Positions 1-8,343 of a stretch of DNA of 64,000 nucleotides are shown here, in pieces. The notes under the pieces were generated by a model. That model made no database searches. It had not been told where the DNA came from and worked only from the letters and a program-made list of their open reading frames with translations. Position numbers and translations under genes: made by a program. How positions within the stretch are numbered: position 1 is the first letter of the stretch; the number at the start of each line of letters is the position of its first letter. Source of the stretch: Streptomyces sp. NRRL S-646 (GTDB lineage: Bacteria > Actinomycetota > Actinomycetes > Streptomycetales > Streptomycetaceae); the NCBI RefSeq assembly GCF_000720765.1, contig NZ_JODC01000007.1, positions 558,001-622,000 of the forward strand. Direction: 5' to 3'.

Positions 1-20
1 GCGGCGGCTAGCATCCGGCC

Positions 21-770
21 ATGGAGCCCCAGCTGCTGCACAGCGTCACCGACTCGGTCGCCACCGTCGTCATCCACCACCCGGCGAAGCGCAACGCCAT
101 GACGGCCGCGATGTGGGCCGCCCTGCCGCCGCTGCTCGACGCCCTCGCGACCGACCCGGCCGTACGGGCGCTGGTGCTGACCGGCGAGGGCGGGACGTTC
201 TGCGCGGGGGCCGACATCTCCACGCTGCAGGGGTCTCCGGAGGAGGCGCAGTCGCTCGCGGTGCGGGCCGAGGAGGCCCTGGCCGCCTTTCCGAAACCGA
301 CGCTGGCCGCGGTCCGCGGGCACTGCGTGGGCGGCGGGTCGCAGCTGGCGGCGGCATGTGATCTGCGGTTCGCCATGGAGGGGGCGCTGTTCGGGGTGAC
401 GCCGGCGAAGCTCGGCATCGTGTATCCGGCCTCCTCCACCCGCCGGCTGGTGTCGCTGGTGGGTCCGGCCGCCGCCAAGTACCTGCTGTTCTCCGGCGAG
501 TTGATCGACGCGGAGCGGGCGCTGCGCACCGGCCTGGTGGACGAGGTGCTGCCGCAGGGCGAACTCGCCAAGCGGGTCGCGGAGTTCACCCGGATCCTGG
601 TGTCGCGTTCGCAGCTCACCCAGGCCGCGGCGAAGGAGTTCGCGAACGGGCGTACCGACCGGGACGCGTACTGGACGGAGCAGGCGCGCGGCAGCGGCGA
701 CACCGTGGAAGGCGTCGCCGCGTTCCTGGAGCGCAGGCAGCCGCGCTTCACCTGGACTACGTCAGGATGA
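21..770 (+). CDS. Enoyl-CoA hydratase/isomerase family protein
   Basis: A 249-residue crotonase-fold protein, expected to hydrate or isomerise acyl-CoA thioesters in the cytoplasm. The N-terminal strand with HPAKRNAMT and the oxyanion-hole segments GGTFCAGADIS (about residues 55-65) and HCVGGGSQLAAACDL (about 95-110) are typical of the family, and the length is normal. The usual catalytic glutamates are not both obvious, so hydratase, isomerase or another crotonase activity cannot be separated. No good ribosome site precedes the ATG. A TAG at 9-11 may end an upstream gene coupled to this one. Its 3' end overlaps the convergent DJ-1 gene by 14 bases. Confidence 0.9.
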   Translation: MEPQLLHSVTDSVATVVIHHPAKRNAMTAAMWAALPPLLDALATDPAVRALVLTGEGGTFCAGADISTLQGSPEEAQSLAVRAEEALAAFPKPTLAAVRGHCVGGGSQLAAACDLRFAMEGALFGVTPAKLGIVYPASSTRRLVSLVGPAAAKYLLFSGELIDAERALRTGLVDEVLPQGELAKRVAEFTRILVSRSQLTQAAAKEFANGRTDRDAYWTEQARGSGDTVEGVAAFLERRQPRFTWTTSG

Positions 771-1392
771 AGCGGCTCTTGGAGCGGAACTCCTCGACGA
801 GGTGCGCGGGCGCCTTCTCGGGCGACCCCGCGTCGTAGGGCGGCTGCGGGTCGTACTCGGTCAACAGCTGCACGGCCTGGGCGTGTTCGTCGCCGGCGAT
901 CCTGCCGAGCAGGGTCAGGCCCATGTCGATGCCGGAGGAGACACCGGCCGCGGTGACGTACTTGCCGTCGAGGACCACCCGCTCCCCCGTGGGCTCGGCG
1001 CCGAACTGCTTCAGGAAGTCCAGGGCCAGCCAGTGGGAGGTGGCGCGGCGGCCGCGGAGCAGCCCGGCCGCGGCGAGGAGCAGGGAGCCGGTGCACACCG
1101 ATGTCGTCCAGGTGCTGGTGGCGTCGGCGGTGCGCAGCCAGTCCAGGAGGGTCTCGTTCTCCATCTGCGGGGTCTGTCCCGGGCCACCCGGGACGATCAC
1201 GATGTCGGGGTGCTCCACCTCGGCCAGGGTCCGGTCGGCGACGATCGCGAGGTTCCCGGTGTCGGTGCGGACGGGGCCGGTCCGCTCGGCGACGAAGACG
1301 GTCTCCGCGTCCGGGAGGCGCCCCAGGGTCTCGTACGGGCCCACGGCGTCCAGGGCGGTGAAGCGGTCGAAGAGCACGATGGCGATCTGCAT
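757..1392 (-). CDS. DJ-1/PfpI family protein
   Basis: A 211-residue single-domain DJ-1/PfpI protein. The ATG at 1392 follows GAAAGGA at good spacing; a longer open frame extends upstream but runs into the neighbour and has no ribosome site. The nucleophile elbow is VCTGSLLLAAAGLL, with the conserved Cys in the SVCTGS motif, and the N-terminal acidic residue region LFDRFTALDAVGPYE matches the GATase1-like fold. Members include isonitrile hydratase, chaperone and deglycase types; the substrate is not determined. It starts 10 bases after the GlxA-type regulator on the same strand, so the two are probably co-transcribed. Confidence 0.9.
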   Translation of the reverse strand: MQIAIVLFDRFTALDAVGPYETLGRLPDAETVFVAERTGPVRTDTGNLAIVADRTLAEVEHPDIVIVPGGPGQTPQMENETLLDWLRTADATSTWTTSVCTGSLLLAAAGLLRGRRATSHWLALDFLKQFGAEPTGERVVLDGKYVTAAGVSSGIDMGLTLLGRIAGDEHAQAVQLLTEYDPQPPYDAGSPEKAPAHLVEEFRSKSRFILT

Positions 1393-1402
1393 CGGGTTCC
1401 TT

Positions 1403-2368
1403 TCAGCGGGTGGATACGGGGCGGAAGCGGCGGCGGTACTCGGCCGGGGCCGTACCGAGGGTCCTGACGAAGGCGCGGCGCATGGCCTCGGGGGTGCCGT
1501 AGCCGCTGGCTCGGGAGATCTCCTCGATGCCGTCGGCCGTGTCCTCCAGCAGGCGGCGGGCGTGTTCGAGGCGCACACGGTCGACATAGCGGCCCGGTGT
1601 CATGCCGGTCTCCGCCTGGAAGGCGCGGGCGAAGTGGCGGGGCGAGAGGGCGGCGCGGGTGGCGAGGGACTCGACGTCCAGGTCGCCCGCCGGATGCTCA
1701 GTGATCCACTGCTGAACCTCGCGCAGCGGCTCACGCCGGGCGGTCTGGGCGGCGAGCTGGGCGCTGAACTGGGCCTGGTTGCCGGGCCGGCGCAGGAAGA
1801 CGACCAGGTGGCGCGCAATGGTCAGCGCGGCCTCCCGGCCCAGGTCCTCCTCGACCAGGGCGAGCGCGAGGTCGATGCCGGAGGTGACGCCCGCCGAGGT
1901 GAAGACGTGTCCGTCGCGCACGTAGATGGGGTCGGGGTCGACCTCGACGGAGGGGTGGTCGCGGGCGAGCTTGTCGCAGTACGCCCAGTGGGTCGTGGCG
2001 CGGCGCCCGTCCAGCAGTCCCGCCTCCGCGAGCAGGACGGCACCGGTGCAGACGGAGACGAGGCGCTCCGCACGCGGGCCGCACTCGCGCAGCCAGTCGG
2101 TCAGCCGGGGGTCGCGCCCCGGCCGGCGGGTGCCCTGGCCGCCCGGCACGAGAAGGGTGTGCGGGGCCTGCGCGTCCGCCAGGCTCTGGTCCGGTACGAG
2201 GGTCAGGCCGCTGGAGGTGCGGACCGGGGCGCCGTCCAGGGAGGCCGTGCGGATGCGGTAGGTGCCCGGAGAGTGCTGCTCGGCGCCCGCGAAGACTTCA
2301 AGTGGGCCGGTGACGTCGAGGCTCTGGACGCCGTCGAAGAGGACGAGCAGGACGGTTCGCTGCGGCAT
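1403..2368 (-). CDS. GlxA family transcriptional regulator (DJ-1 domain plus AraC HTH)
   Basis: A 321-residue cytoplasmic regulator. Residues about 5-175 form a DJ-1/PfpI-like sensor domain (LVLFDGVQSLDVTGPLEVFAG at its start, VCTGAVLLAEAG at the elbow). Residues about 215-315 are an AraC/XylS pair of helix-turn-helix motifs (LSPRHFARAFQAETGMTPGR, then GYGTPEAMRRAFVRTLGTAP). The start MPQRTVLL at 2368 is chosen because the fold begins there. It is immediately upstream of a free-standing DJ-1 protein, so it probably regulates that two-gene unit. The inducer is unknown. Divergent from the SCO6745-family gene across 113 bases. Confidence 0.9.
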   Translation of the reverse strand: MPQRTVLLVLFDGVQSLDVTGPLEVFAGAEQHSPGTYRIRTASLDGAPVRTSSGLTLVPDQSLADAQAPHTLLVPGGQGTRRPGRDPRLTDWLRECGPRAERLVSVCTGAVLLAEAGLLDGRRATTHWAYCDKLARDHPSVEVDPDPIYVRDGHVFTSAGVTSGIDLALALVEEDLGREAALTIARHLVVFLRRPGNQAQFSAQLAAQTARREPLREVQQWITEHPAGDLDVESLATRAALSPRHFARAFQAETGMTPGRYVDRVRLEHARRLLEDTADGIEEISRASGYGTPEAMRRAFVRTLGTAPAEYRRRFRPVSTR

Positions 2369-2481
2369 ACCCACGATTCTTGGCAGCCGGGCGAATGGCC
2401 GCAATGACGAGTTCCCCACCTTTCCTGCCATCCGGCGCACGCAACTGGAGCCCGTACCGACCAGTCGGTAACCTGCCGGTC

Positions 2482-3351
2482 ATGACTACTGCCGCCCTTG
2501 ATCCGCACGCCGGCCGCCGCTGCCACAACGCGCTCAACTCCCTGCACGCGACGTACTACTTCTCGCCCGACCTGGGCAGGGAACTGGGCGCTCTCGGCAT
2601 CACCCACCCGAGGGCCGTCAACCTCGCCGCGCGGGCGGCAGCGCTGGGCCCGGTCGGGCCGGGTACGGTGACGGCGACGTTCTACAACTACAAGTACGAG
2701 CTCGTGGCCCGCTATGTGCCCGCCGTCTGGGAGAGCGCCGCGCCCTCGCAGATCCTGGCCGCACGCGCGCGTGCCGTCGATGCGACCCTGCGCCGCCTGC
2801 TCGGCGAGGACACCGTGGCGTCCGAGGAGATGGCTCAGGCGGCGCGGCTGGCGCTGCGGGCCGCCGAGGCCTGTTCGCGCGCGGCCCGGCCGCTGTACTC
2901 CGCGCACGCCGACCTGCCGGTGCCCGACCAGCCGCATCTGGCGTACTTCCACGCCACCACGCTGCTGCGCGAGCACCGCGGCGACGGGCATCTCGCCGTG
3001 CTGATGTCCGCGGAGCTGGACGGCCTGGAGGCCGTGGTGACGCACACCGCGACCGGCAAGGGCATGGCACCGAAGTGGGTGTTCGGCAGCCGCGGCTGGA
3101 AGCAGGAGGACTGGGACGCGGCCTGCGGGCGGCTGCGCGAGCGCGGGCTGCTGGACGAGGCGGGCGAGCTGACGGAGCGGGGCGTCGCGCTGCGGGCGGA
3201 GATCGAGGCGGAGACGGACCGGCTGGACCGGGCGCCGTACGAGCACCTGGGGGCGGAGGGCGTCGCCCGTCTGACGGAGCTGGGGGCGGGCTTCGCGCGG
3301 GCCGCACTCGCCGCCGGGGCCTACCCGGCGGATCTGATCGGCAAGCGCTGA
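2482..3351 (+). CDS. SCO6745 family protein
   Basis: A 289-residue protein of the actinobacterial SCO6745 family, of unknown biochemical role. The middle is helical (LAARARAVDATLRRLLGED), followed by a conserved PDQPHLAYFHATTLLREHRGDGH segment at about residues 150-175. The C-terminal part, about residues 195-260, resembles a MarR-like winged helix (GWKQEDWDAACGRLRERGLLDEAGELTERG). ATG at 2482 was taken because translation upstream is promoter-like sequence shared with the divergent GlxA gene. A perfect hairpin follows the stop. Start and exact function are inference; family assignment is from recognition of the conserved block. Confidence 0.85.
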   Translation: MTTAALDPHAGRRCHNALNSLHATYYFSPDLGRELGALGITHPRAVNLAARAAALGPVGPGTVTATFYNYKYELVARYVPAVWESAAPSQILAARARAVDATLRRLLGEDTVASEEMAQAARLALRAAEACSRAARPLYSAHADLPVPDQPHLAYFHATTLLREHRGDGHLAVLMSAELDGLEAVVTHTATGKGMAPKWVFGSRGWKQEDWDAACGRLRERGLLDEAGELTERGVALRAEIEAETDRLDRAPYEHLGAEGVARLTELGAGFARAALAAGAYPADLIGKR

Positions 3352-3373
3352 CGAAACCCGGGTGCCCGGACCT

Positions 3374-3396
3374 CGCCCGGCCGCCGCGGCCGGGCG
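3374..3396 (+). terminator. Perfect 10-bp GC hairpin after the SCO6745-family gene
   Basis: CGCCCGGCCG, a three-base loop, then CGGCCGGGCG form an uninterrupted stem 22 bases after the stop codon. There is no T run, as is common for Streptomyces terminators. It ends 28 bases before the LPFR start. Confidence 0.6.
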
Positions 3397-3424
3397 GGAA
3401 ACCGGGAGCGGAGAGGGGAATTTC

Positions 3425-3556
3425 GTGTTGCGCGCCATTGCAGACGTGCTGCGGCAGATCGGCGGCGCGATCGCCACCGTCGTCACACTGCCCTTCCGGG
3501 CGCCGGCCCGGCTCTTCGGCGGAGCCTCGGGTTCCGCGCGGGGCCACCGGGCCTGA
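3425..3556 (+). CDS. LPFR motif small protein
   Basis: A 43-residue protein with an amphipathic helix followed by the signature TLPFRAPARLFGG. I recognise it as the actinobacterial LPFR-motif small protein family, whose function is unknown. The GTG at 3425 follows a strong ribosome site (GGAGAGGGG at 3409-3417). An ATG 63 bases upstream in the same frame would add a Gly/Ala/Pro tail with no ribosome site and is rejected. No signal peptide or lipobox is present. The gene is preceded by a terminator-like hairpin and followed by 100 bases before tex, so it is probably monocistronic. Confidence 0.75.
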   Translation: MLRAIADVLRQIGGAIATVVTLPFRAPARLFGGASGSARGHRA

Positions 3557-3656
3557 TTTCGCCGTCCCGCCTCGCCGGTGGCCGCCCTGATCCCCGACTG
3601 TCGGTGCCGCCTGCCACAATTGCGGCGCAACCTCAGTGAGAAGGCGGTACGGGATC

Positions 3657-6083
3657 GTGACGACACCCGGGTCCAGCGCAGTCGGGACCATCGAAGGCAG
3701 GATCGCCGAGGAGCTCGGCGTACGGGAGCGGCAGGTCAAGGCTGCCGTGGAGCTGCTGGACGGCGGTTCGACGGTGCCCTTCATCGCCCGCTACCGCAAG
3801 GAAGCGACCGAGATGCTCGACGACGCGCAGCTGCGCACGCTCGAGGAGCGGCTGCGCTATCTGCGGGAGCTGGAGGAGCGGCGGACCGCGATCCTGGAGT
3901 CGGTGCGCGAGCAGGGCAAGCTGACCGCGGAGCTGGAGGCGCAGATCCGTGGCGCCGAGACCAAGGCGCGGCTCGAGGACATCTACCTGCCGTACAAGCC
4001 CAAGCGCCGCACCAAGGCGCAGATCGCGCGCGAGGCCGGGCTCGAACCGCTCGCCGAGGGCCTGCTCAGCGATCCGACGGTCGAGCCGCTCGCCGCGGCC
4101 GCCGCGTTCGTCGACGCGGACAAGGGCGTCGCCGACCCGCAGACCGCCCTGGACGGCGCCCGCGCGATCCTCACCGAGCGGTTCTCCGAGGACGCCGACC
4201 TGATCGGCGAGCTGCGTGAGCGCATGTGGGTGCGCGGGCGGCTGGCGGCCAAGGTGCGGGACGGCAAGGAGGAGGCAGGCGCCAAGTTCGCCGACTACTT
4301 CGACTTCGCCGAGCCGTTCACCGAACTGCCCTCGCACCGCATTCTCGCCATGCTGCGCGGCGAGAAGGAGGAGGTCCTCGACCTCGTCCTGGAGCCGGAG
4401 GAGCCCACGGACGGCCCCTCGTCGTACGAGGGCATCGTGGCCTCGAAGTTCCAGATCGCCGACCGCGGCCGCCCCGCCGACAAGTGGCTGACGGACACGG
4501 TCCGTTGGGCCTGGCGCACCCGCATCCTGGTGCACCTCGGCATCGACCTGCGCCTCAGGCTGCGCACGGCCGCCGAGGACGAGGCGGTGCAGGTGTTCGC
4601 GGCGAACCTGCGTGACCTGCTGCTCGCCGCCCCGGCCGGCACGCGCGCGACGCTGGGCCTGGACCCCGGGTTCCGTACGGGTGTGAAGGTCGCCGTCATC
4701 GACGCCACCGGCAAGGTGGTGGCCACGGACGTCATCTACCCGCACGTCCCGGCGAACAAGTGGGACGAAGCGATCGCCAAGCTGGCCCGCCTCGCGAAGG
4801 AGCACGCGGTCGAGCTGGTCGCGATCGGCAACGGCACGGCGTCCCGCGAGACCGACAAGCTCGCCGGTGAACTCATCACCAGGCACCCGGAGTTGGGCCT
4901 CACCAAGGTGATGGTGTCCGAGGCGGGCGCGTCCGTGTACTCGGCGTCCGCGTTCGCCTCGCAGGAGCTGCCCGACATGGACGTGTCGCTGCGCGGCGCC
5001 GTCTCCATCGCGCGCCGTCTCCAGGACCCCCTGGCCGAGCTGGTGAAGATCGACCCCAAGTCGATCGGCGTCGGCCAGTACCAGCACGACCTGTCCGAGG
5101 TGAAGCTGTCGCGCTCGCTGGACGCGGTGGTGGAGGACTGTGTGAACGGCGTGGGCGTGGACGTCAACACGGCGTCGGCCCCGCTGCTCGCCCGTGTCTC
5201 CGGCATCACCTCGGGGCTGGCCGAGAACATCGTGGCGCACCGCGATGCCAACGGCCCCTTCAAGTCGCGTACGCAGCTCAAGAGCGTGGCACGGCTCGGC
5301 CCGAAGGCGTACGAGCAGTGCGCGGGCTTCCTGCGGATCCGCGGCGGCGACGACCCGCTGGACGCCTCCAGCGTGCACCCGGAGGCCTACCCGGTCGTCC
5401 GGCGCATGGTGAAGACGTCCGGGCAGGAGGTGGCGTCGCTCATCGGCAACACGGGCGTACTGCGTTCGCTGAAGCCGGGTGAGTTCGTGGACGAGACGTT
5501 CGGTCTGCCGACCGTCACCGACATCCTCAAGGAGCTGGAGAAGCCCGGACGCGACCCGCGGCCCGCGTTCAAGACGGCCACCTTCAAGGAAGGCGTCGAG
5601 AAGATCTCCGACCTGGCCTCCGGGATGGTCCTGGAGGGCGTGGTCACCAATGTGGCGGCCTTCGGGGCGTTCATCGACGTCGGTGTCCACCAGGACGGTC
5701 TGGCGCACGTCTCCGCGCTGTCCAAGACGTTCGTCAAGGACCCGCGGGATGTGGTGAAGCCGGGGGACATCGTCAAGGTGAAGGTGCTGGACGTCGACAT
5801 TCCGCGCAAGCGGATCTCGCTGACGCTGCGGCTGGACGACGAGGCCGCACCGCAGGGTGACGGCGGCGACCGTCGGCAGCGGGGAGCGCGACCGCCTCAG
5901 CAGCGGCAGCAGCAACAACGGCAGGGCGGCGGCCGGGGCGGACAGGGCGCAGGCCGGGGCGGACAGGGCGGAGGCCGGGGCGGACAGGGCGGAGGTTCGC
6001 GGCAGGCGGCGGCGCCTGCCAACAGTGCGATGGCCGATGCTCTGCGCCGGGCCGGGTTGCTTGATCCGAAGGGTAAGCGGTGA
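3657..6083 (+). CDS. tex: Tex family RNA-binding transcription accessory protein
   Basis: An 808-residue Tex/Spt6-like protein that binds nucleic acid during transcription. Domain order: N-terminal Tex helical domain ([21 protein letters not shown] near residue 105), YqgF/RuvC-like domain ([18 protein letters not shown] near residue 335), two helix-hairpin-helix motifs ([20 protein letters not shown]), and an S1 domain ([31 protein letters not shown] near residue 660). After S1 the protein has a low-complexity tail made of tandem GRGGQGG-like units (5932-5998), which may add RNA affinity. GTG at 3657 is preferred because AAGGCGG lies 9 bases upstream; an in-frame GTG at 3636 is possible. Confidence 0.95.
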   Translation: MTTPGSSAVGTIEGRIAEELGVRERQVKAAVELLDGGSTVPFIARYRKEATEMLDDAQLRTLEERLRYLRELEERRTAILESVREQGKLTAELEAQIRGAETKARLEDIYLPYKPKRRTKAQIAREAGLEPLAEGLLSDPTVEPLAAAAAFVDADKGVADPQTALDGARAILTERFSEDADLIGELRERMWVRGRLAAKVRDGKEEAGAKFADYFDFAEPFTELPSHRILAMLRGEKEEVLDLVLEPEEPTDGPSSYEGIVASKFQIADRGRPADKWLTDTVRWAWRTRILVHLGIDLRLRLRTAAEDEAVQVFAANLRDLLLAAPAGTRATLGLDPGFRTGVKVAVIDATGKVVATDVIYPHVPANKWDEAIAKLARLAKEHAVELVAIGNGTASRETDKLAGELITRHPELGLTKVMVSEAGASVYSASAFASQELPDMDVSLRGAVSIARRLQDPLAELVKIDPKSIGVGQYQHDLSEVKLSRSLDAVVEDCVNGVGVDVNTASAPLLARVSGITSGLAENIVAHRDANGPFKSRTQLKSVARLGPKAYEQCAGFLRIRGGDDPLDASSVHPEAYPVVRRMVKTSGQEVASLIGNTGVLRSLKPGEFVDETFGLPTVTDILKELEKPGRDPRPAFKTATFKEGVEKISDLASGMVLEGVVTNVAAFGAFIDVGVHQDGLAHVSALSKTFVKDPRDVVKPGDIVKVKVLDVDIPRKRISLTLRLDDEAAPQGDGGDRRQRGARPPQQRQQQQRQGGGRGGQGAGRGGQGGGRGGQGGGSRQAAAPANSAMADALRRAGLLDPKGKR

Positions 6084-6118
6084 GCTGAGGGGCGGGTCGT
6101 GGGGAAGCTGCGGGCCGG

Positions 6119-6231
6119 TTGTGGCTGGTCGCTCCCCCACTCTCGACTTCGCTCGAGCGGGAGACCCCCCGTCGCGGCGGAGCCGCATATCGAGACAGCC
6201 CCGCGCCCCTGAAGAAGGGGCGCGGGGCGCC
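6119..6231 (+). repeat. Dispersed palindromic repeat family A, copy 1
   Basis: The unit reads, in the + direction, GTGGCTGGTCGC, then a spacer, GCGGCGGAGCCGCATATCGA, then ACAGCCCCGCGCCCC and its inverted partner GGGGCGCGGGG. This copy carries an extra internal inverted segment (CTCGACTTCGCTCGAG) between the first two blocks. It lies 3' of tex. Related copies are at 11007, 13269, 18252, 36005, 43490 and 57651, with a stub at 9315. Confidence 0.85.
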
Positions 6232-6254
6232 CTTTCAGACCTAAAGTGGCCGAC

Positions 6255-6818
6255 ATGGTCGCTGCGCACGCCGTCACCTGGGAAGTACTGGAGAGCCGGG
6301 GGTACGAGACCGCCTGGGTCGAGTTCGCCGACGGCTCTCTGCGGGCCCACGGCCGGGCCGTCGGGACCGTTCCGGAGCCGTACTGGATCTCGTACGAGCT
6401 CGAGACCGGTGAAGGGTTCGTGACCCGGCGGCTGGTGGTCACTGCGGAGACCGAGACCAGTAACCGCACCCTCGATCTGCGGCGCGACGACGCCGGGCGG
6501 TGGACCGCGGACGGCGAACCGGTGCCCGGTGTCGAGGGTGCGCTCGACTGTGATCTGGGACTGTGCCCGCTCACCAACACCATGCCGGTGCTGCGGCACG
6601 ACCTCCATCGGGCGCCCGGCGAGCGGGAGTTCCTGATGGCGTGGGTGTCGGTGCCGGGCCTGGTGGTACGGCCGTCGCAGCAGACCTACACCCACCTGGG
6701 GCGCACCGACGGCGGCGGCCATGTCCGGTTCGCATCCGGCGAGTTCCGCAGTGACCTGGAGTTCGACGCGGAGGGCTGCGTCGTCGACTATCCCGGGCTG
6801 GCGACGCGCCTGCGCTGA
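6255..6818 (+). CDS. Putative glycolipid-binding domain protein (DUF1089 type)
   Basis: A 187-residue protein matching the PF06475-type putative glycolipid-binding domain over its full length. Visible features are the opening WEVLESRGYETAWVEF, alternating strands (GFVTRRLVVTAETETSNRTLDLRRDDAGRW), the block DCDLGLCPLTNTMPVLRHDL and the late strand FDAEGCVVDYPGLATRL, consistent with a beta-rich barrel. No signal peptide or membrane segment. The ATG at 6255 is chosen over GTG at 6246; neither has a strong ribosome site. It follows family A repeat copy 1, so it is likely transcribed separately from tex. Confidence 0.85.
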   Translation: MVAAHAVTWEVLESRGYETAWVEFADGSLRAHGRAVGTVPEPYWISYELETGEGFVTRRLVVTAETETSNRTLDLRRDDAGRWTADGEPVPGVEGALDCDLGLCPLTNTMPVLRHDLHRAPGEREFLMAWVSVPGLVVRPSQQTYTHLGRTDGGGHVRFASGEFRSDLEFDAEGCVVDYPGLATRLR

Positions 6819-6828
6819 AGCCGCGCTC

Positions 6829-7407
6829 TCAGCCGTTCCAGGCGGGGTTCCTCCCGCTGGCACCGAGCGCCCGGTGGAAGGCGGGGGCGCCGGAGGGAAC
6901 CGGCACGGGCGGGCCGTAGCTGCCGTTGCTGCGTGCCTGCTCGGCTAGCTGCTCGACCACGTCGACCGCTGCCCGCTCGGTGTCCTGGCCGAGGTCGAAG
7001 GGGTGGCCGGTGGCCTGTGCCAAGTCCCAGCCGTGCAGGGCGAGTTCGTGCAGCGTGATCGAGGCGGCCAGGGAGGCCGGCATCTCCCCCGGGCCGAACT
7101 CGGTGGTGCCGTCGTAGGCAGCCGGGTCCGACCAGGCCGCCGCGGCCCGGCCCGCGGAGTCGGCCAGCGCCTGCGGTGTCATGGCCGGGGCAGCGGAGCC
7201 CTCGCCGGGCTGCGCCTCCTTGCGGGCGGCGCGCGCGGCGGACAGGAGGGTTCCGCCCAGGTGGTCGACGAGTTCGGCGACGGTGAACTTCTCGCACGGG
7301 GTGCGGTCCTGGAGCTGTTCCTCGCGGATGCCGGAAGCCGTCGCTGCGACGGCTTCGGCGCACTCGCGGATGGCGGGGTGCAGTGTGCTGTGCTGGGTGG
7401 CGTTCAT
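6829..7407 (-). CDS. TIGR03086 / DinB-like metal-binding protein
   Basis: A 192-residue four-helix-bundle protein of the maleylpyruvate isomerase-like/DinB group (TIGR03086). The conserved positions are REEQLQDRTPCEKFTVAELVDHLGG, with the first His in VDHLGG, and LHELALHGWDLAQATG, with His residues spaced to complete a metal site. The ATG at 7407 follows GGGAGAGA. It is the second gene of a minus-strand pair with an SRPBCC protein. The 71-base gap between them contains five GGTTGC units. Such proteins may use mycothiol or another low-molecular-weight thiol, but no substrate can be read from the sequence. Confidence 0.85.
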   Translation of the reverse strand: MNATQHSTLHPAIRECAEAVAATASGIREEQLQDRTPCEKFTVAELVDHLGGTLLSAARAARKEAQPGEGSAAPAMTPQALADSAGRAAAAWSDPAAYDGTTEFGPGEMPASLAASITLHELALHGWDLAQATGHPFDLGQDTERAAVDVVEQLAEQARSNGSYGPPVPVPSGAPAFHRALGASGRNPAWNG

Positions 7408-7446
7408 CGGGTTCTCTCCCTGCGGGGGTCTCTGACGGGCCGGCTG

Positions 7447-7479
7447 GGTTGCGGTTGCGGTTGCGGTTGCGGTTGCGGT
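7447..7479 (+). repeat. GGTTGC hexanucleotide microsatellite
   Basis: Five perfect GGTTGC units (7447-7476) plus a partial GGT lie directly against the stop codon of the SRPBCC gene and inside the leader of the DinB-like gene. On the mRNA these are GCAACC units. Confidence 0.9.
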
Positions 7480-7901
7480 CAGGCTGTGAAGAAGGGCGCG
7501 GGCTCGCCAGTCTCGGCGTACCGCTTGAGCTGCACGAACTTCGTCGCCCAGCCGTAGGTGAAGTCGCGGTGGGCGTCGTCGAGGGCGGGGAAGCCGCTGT
7601 GCGTGAAGCGCAGGGTGACGCCACCCTCCGGGCGGGACAAGATCTCGTAGATCTGCTCGGTTCCGGTCCAGGGGCCGTTCTGCCCCGCCAGGACCAGCCG
7701 TTTGCCGGGCTCCGCCTCCGTGACGCCCAGCCGCCACGCCCCGGGCACGCCCGGAAACTCCAGCTCGCGCAGGCTTCCCACACCCTCGCCGGCAGTTGCC
7801 GTGGTGGTGAACCAGCCGTGGATCCCGTCGGCCGTGGAGATGGCGGTATACACGGTCTCAGGGGCGGCCTCGATGGTCAGTTGCATCGCGATGTCGGGCA
7901 T
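7479..7901 (-). CDS. SRPBCC domain protein (AHSA1-like)
   Basis: A 140-residue START/Bet v1-fold protein of the AHSA1 type. It begins MQLTIEAAPETVYTAISTADGIHGWFT, the classic first strand and helix. The middle reads GAWRLGVTEAEPGKRLVLAG, and the C-terminal helix is ALDDAHRDFTYGWATKFVQLKRYAETG. ATG at 7901 follows AGGAACA. It is divergent from an ArsR regulator that is itself coupled to a second SRPBCC gene, with two matching palindromes between them, so all four genes are probably controlled by that regulator. The ligand is unknown. Confidence 0.9.
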   Translation of the reverse strand: MPDIAMQLTIEAAPETVYTAISTADGIHGWFTTTATAGEGVGSLRELEFPGVPGAWRLGVTEAEPGKRLVLAGQNGPWTGTEQIYEILSRPEGGVTLRFTHSGFPALDDAHRDFTYGWATKFVQLKRYAETGEPAPFFTA

Positions 7902-7952
7902 GACGTGTGTTCCTTCCGCAGGCGCTCAGGCCGGGAACTTCCGAGACCTTCG

Positions 7953-7970
7953 TTTTAGTGATGACTAAAA
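7953..7970. promoter_or_regulatory. Perfect palindrome, probable ArsR operator O1
   Basis: TTTTAGT, spacer GATG, ACTAAAA: a perfect 7-bp inverted repeat with a 4-bp spacer, 51 bases before the minus-strand SRPBCC start. Its arm recurs in O2, beside the arsR start. Confidence 0.75.
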
Positions 7971-7993
7971 TGTAGGCACGAGGCTCCGGCAAA

Positions 7994-8011
7994 TTCAAGT
8001 GGCGACTAAAA
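7994..8011. promoter_or_regulatory. Degenerate second ArsR operator O2, abutting the arsR start
   Basis: TTCAAGT, spacer GGCG, ACTAAAA: the right arm is identical to that of O1 and the left arm matches at 5 of 7 positions. It begins 41 bp after O1, close to four helical turns. It ends on the first base of the arsR ATG, so binding here would block arsR transcription or its start directly. Confidence 0.7.
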
Positions 8012-8343
8012 TGAACTCCATGGACGCGGTACAGGTGGTCGCCGAGCCCCGGCGACGCGAGATCCTCCGCCTGGTGTGGGACGAGGAGCGGTCGGCGGGT
8101 GAGATCGCCGACCGGTTCGACGTCACGTTCGGCGCGGTCTCCCAGCACCTCAAGGTGCTCAGGGATGCCGGTCTGGTTACGCTGCGCCAGGACGGCAAGA
8201 AGCGCTTCTACCGTGCCGACCGTGAAGCCCTCGGTCCGCTGGCCGCGTATCTGCAGTCCATGTGGGCGGAGAGGCTGGACACCCTCGCCGAACTGTCCGA
8301 GGCGGCGGAACGCGCTGAGCGCGGCGAAGGGACGGACACGTGA
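8011..8343 (+). CDS. ArsR family winged-helix regulator
   Basis: A 110-residue ArsR/SmtB-type regulator. The winged helix spans about residues 5-80: EPRRREILRLVWDEERSAGEIADRFDVTFGAVSQHLKVLRDAGLV, then a wing RQDGKKRFYRAD. No metal-binding Cys cluster (such as ELCVCDL) is present, so it is more like the non-metal ArsR proteins that accompany SRPBCC genes. The ATG at 8011 has no ribosome site; ATG at 8020 is an alternative. The stop overlaps the next gene as GTGA, so the two are translationally coupled. Autoregulation through the two upstream palindromes is inferred. Confidence 0.9.
   Translation: MNSMDAVQVVAEPRRREILRLVWDEERSAGEIADRFDVTFGAVSQHLKVLRDAGLVTLRQDGKKRFYRADREALGPLAAYLQSMWAERLDTLAELSEAAERAERGEGTDT

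Noticed and set aside
923..2407. 494-residue + ORF across the DJ-1 and GlxA genes
   Set aside because: Antisense shadow: composition is Gly/Val/Arg-rich without motifs, while the minus-strand frames show complete conserved domains.
6119..6231. CRISPR-like repeat array from the recurring GC blocks
   Set aside because: Copies are kilobases apart and not regularly spaced, and no cas genes are present.
3633..6863. 1076-residue minus ORF opposite tex
   Set aside because: Long open antisense frame caused by GC-rich codon bias. Tex motifs are complete on the + strand.
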